Assembly: GCA_016932295.1 (NCBI GenBank)
Contig: JAFGDC010000344.1
Coordinates: 1 to 5,094, forward strand
Reading direction: 5' to 3'
Length of the DNA: 5,094 bases
Source of the DNA: a candidate division CSSED10-310 bacterium
GTDB taxonomy: Bacteria; CSSED10-310; JAFGDC01
Under the pieces are notes generated by a model, which was given only the letters and a program-made list of their open reading frames with translations, did no database searches and had not been told where the DNA came from. Position 1 is the stretch's first letter; each line of letters starts with the position of its first letter. The translations under genes were made by a program, and so were the position numbers. Shown here piece by piece: positions 4,914-5,094 of this stretch.

Positions 4914-5094
4914 AGTTATTGCGATATCCCGTCAATTCTCAACACATGATACGTGATCTGGGCATCACCCGGCGACCACGATGAAACCTCAGACCACTCC
5001 TTTATTCACTTCATCCATGACCACTCCCGGAAGGCATTTGGATCCCCGGTCCCGGCGCGGCGGGATTGACCCGGGATACCTCTCAGTAAACTCC
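4909..5094. other. Right-end stretch without a supported gene
   Basis: The sequence passes from AT-rich back to GC-rich. On the - strand, one frame entering from the right edge is open down to TAA at 4916-4918 except for one TGA (5006-5008). It reads protein-like on both sides (for example FREWSWMK before and IKEWSEVSSW after), but other frames are open too at this length. A + strand frame from ATG 4981 is open to the edge but has no ribosome binding site. None is called as a gene. Confidence 0.5.
5042..5077. repeat. GC-rich inverted repeat near the right edge
   Basis: ATCCCCGGTC (5042-5051) and GACCCGGGAT (5068-5077) pair at 9 of 10 positions. Inside them TCCCG (5050-5054) and CGGGA (5061-5065) form an alternative 5-bp stem. 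No T-tract follows on either strand. It could be an extragenic palindromic repeat unit; one copy cannot show that. Confidence 0.35.

Larger units (their letters stand above)
4141..4920. other. AT-rich island carrying the toxin-antitoxin genes
   Basis: Base composition drops sharply at about 4141 and stays AT-rich, with A and T runs, until about 4920, after which GC-rich sequence returns towards the window end. The island coincides with the two small genes and their upstream region and contrasts with the GC-rich peptidase gene. This fits acquisition by transfer. I found no terminal repeats, integrase, transposase or tRNA end at its borders, so no mechanism is assigned and the edges are approximate. 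Confidence 0.55.

Noticed and set aside
4992..5027. GACCACTCC repeated at 4992-5000 and 5019-5027
   Set aside because: A 9-bp repeat with only two copies; too short to distinguish from chance and not part of an array.

Overview
The window reads as a piece of a GC-rich, Gram-negative-type bacterial chromosome, probably from an uncultured lineage. Three things point that way: a secreted gingipain-type (family C25) cysteine peptidase without the C-terminal sorting domain of Bacteroidota type IX secretion, a proline/threonine 'PTPT' linker of the kind common in candidate-phylum and deltaproteobacterial surface proteins, and an upstream neighbour with a membrane-anchoring C-terminal sorting signal. 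The phylum cannot be fixed from this sequence alone.

Layout, all genes on the + strand. (1) 1-104: last 33 codons of a surface protein, ending in a P/T-rich spacer, an IPTTG motif, a hydrophobic helix and an RRR tail. (2) 105-308: intergenic region rich in short dyad symmetries, with a TTGACA-type promoter candidate and a clear Shine-Dalgarno ahead of the next gene. (3) 309-3926: one 1205-residue multidomain secreted C25 peptidase with signal peptide, propeptide, catalytic domain with His446/Cys480, Ig-like domain, Cys-containing beta module, Fn3 domain, MAM/jelly-roll-like domain, Pro/Thr linker and a C-terminal beta module. (4) 3927-4310: gene-free stretch; its first ~220 bp are open in several frames without a recognisable product, and its second part is AT-rich. 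(5) 4311-4908: a two-gene HicB/HicA-like toxin-antitoxin module, antitoxin first, with a 50-nt overlap. (6) 4909-5094: no supported gene; GC content rises again towards the right edge.

The peptidase and the truncated upstream gene both belong to the cell envelope or exterior. They probably have separate transcription units, since a promoter candidate and several dyads lie between them. The toxin-antitoxin pair sits in a distinctly AT-rich island (about 4141-4920) and looks like an independent, horizontally acquired insertion. The toxin homologue has Arg where classical HicA has its catalytic His, which is the most biologically interesting point in the window. I see no CRISPR array, tRNA, rRNA or insertion sequence.
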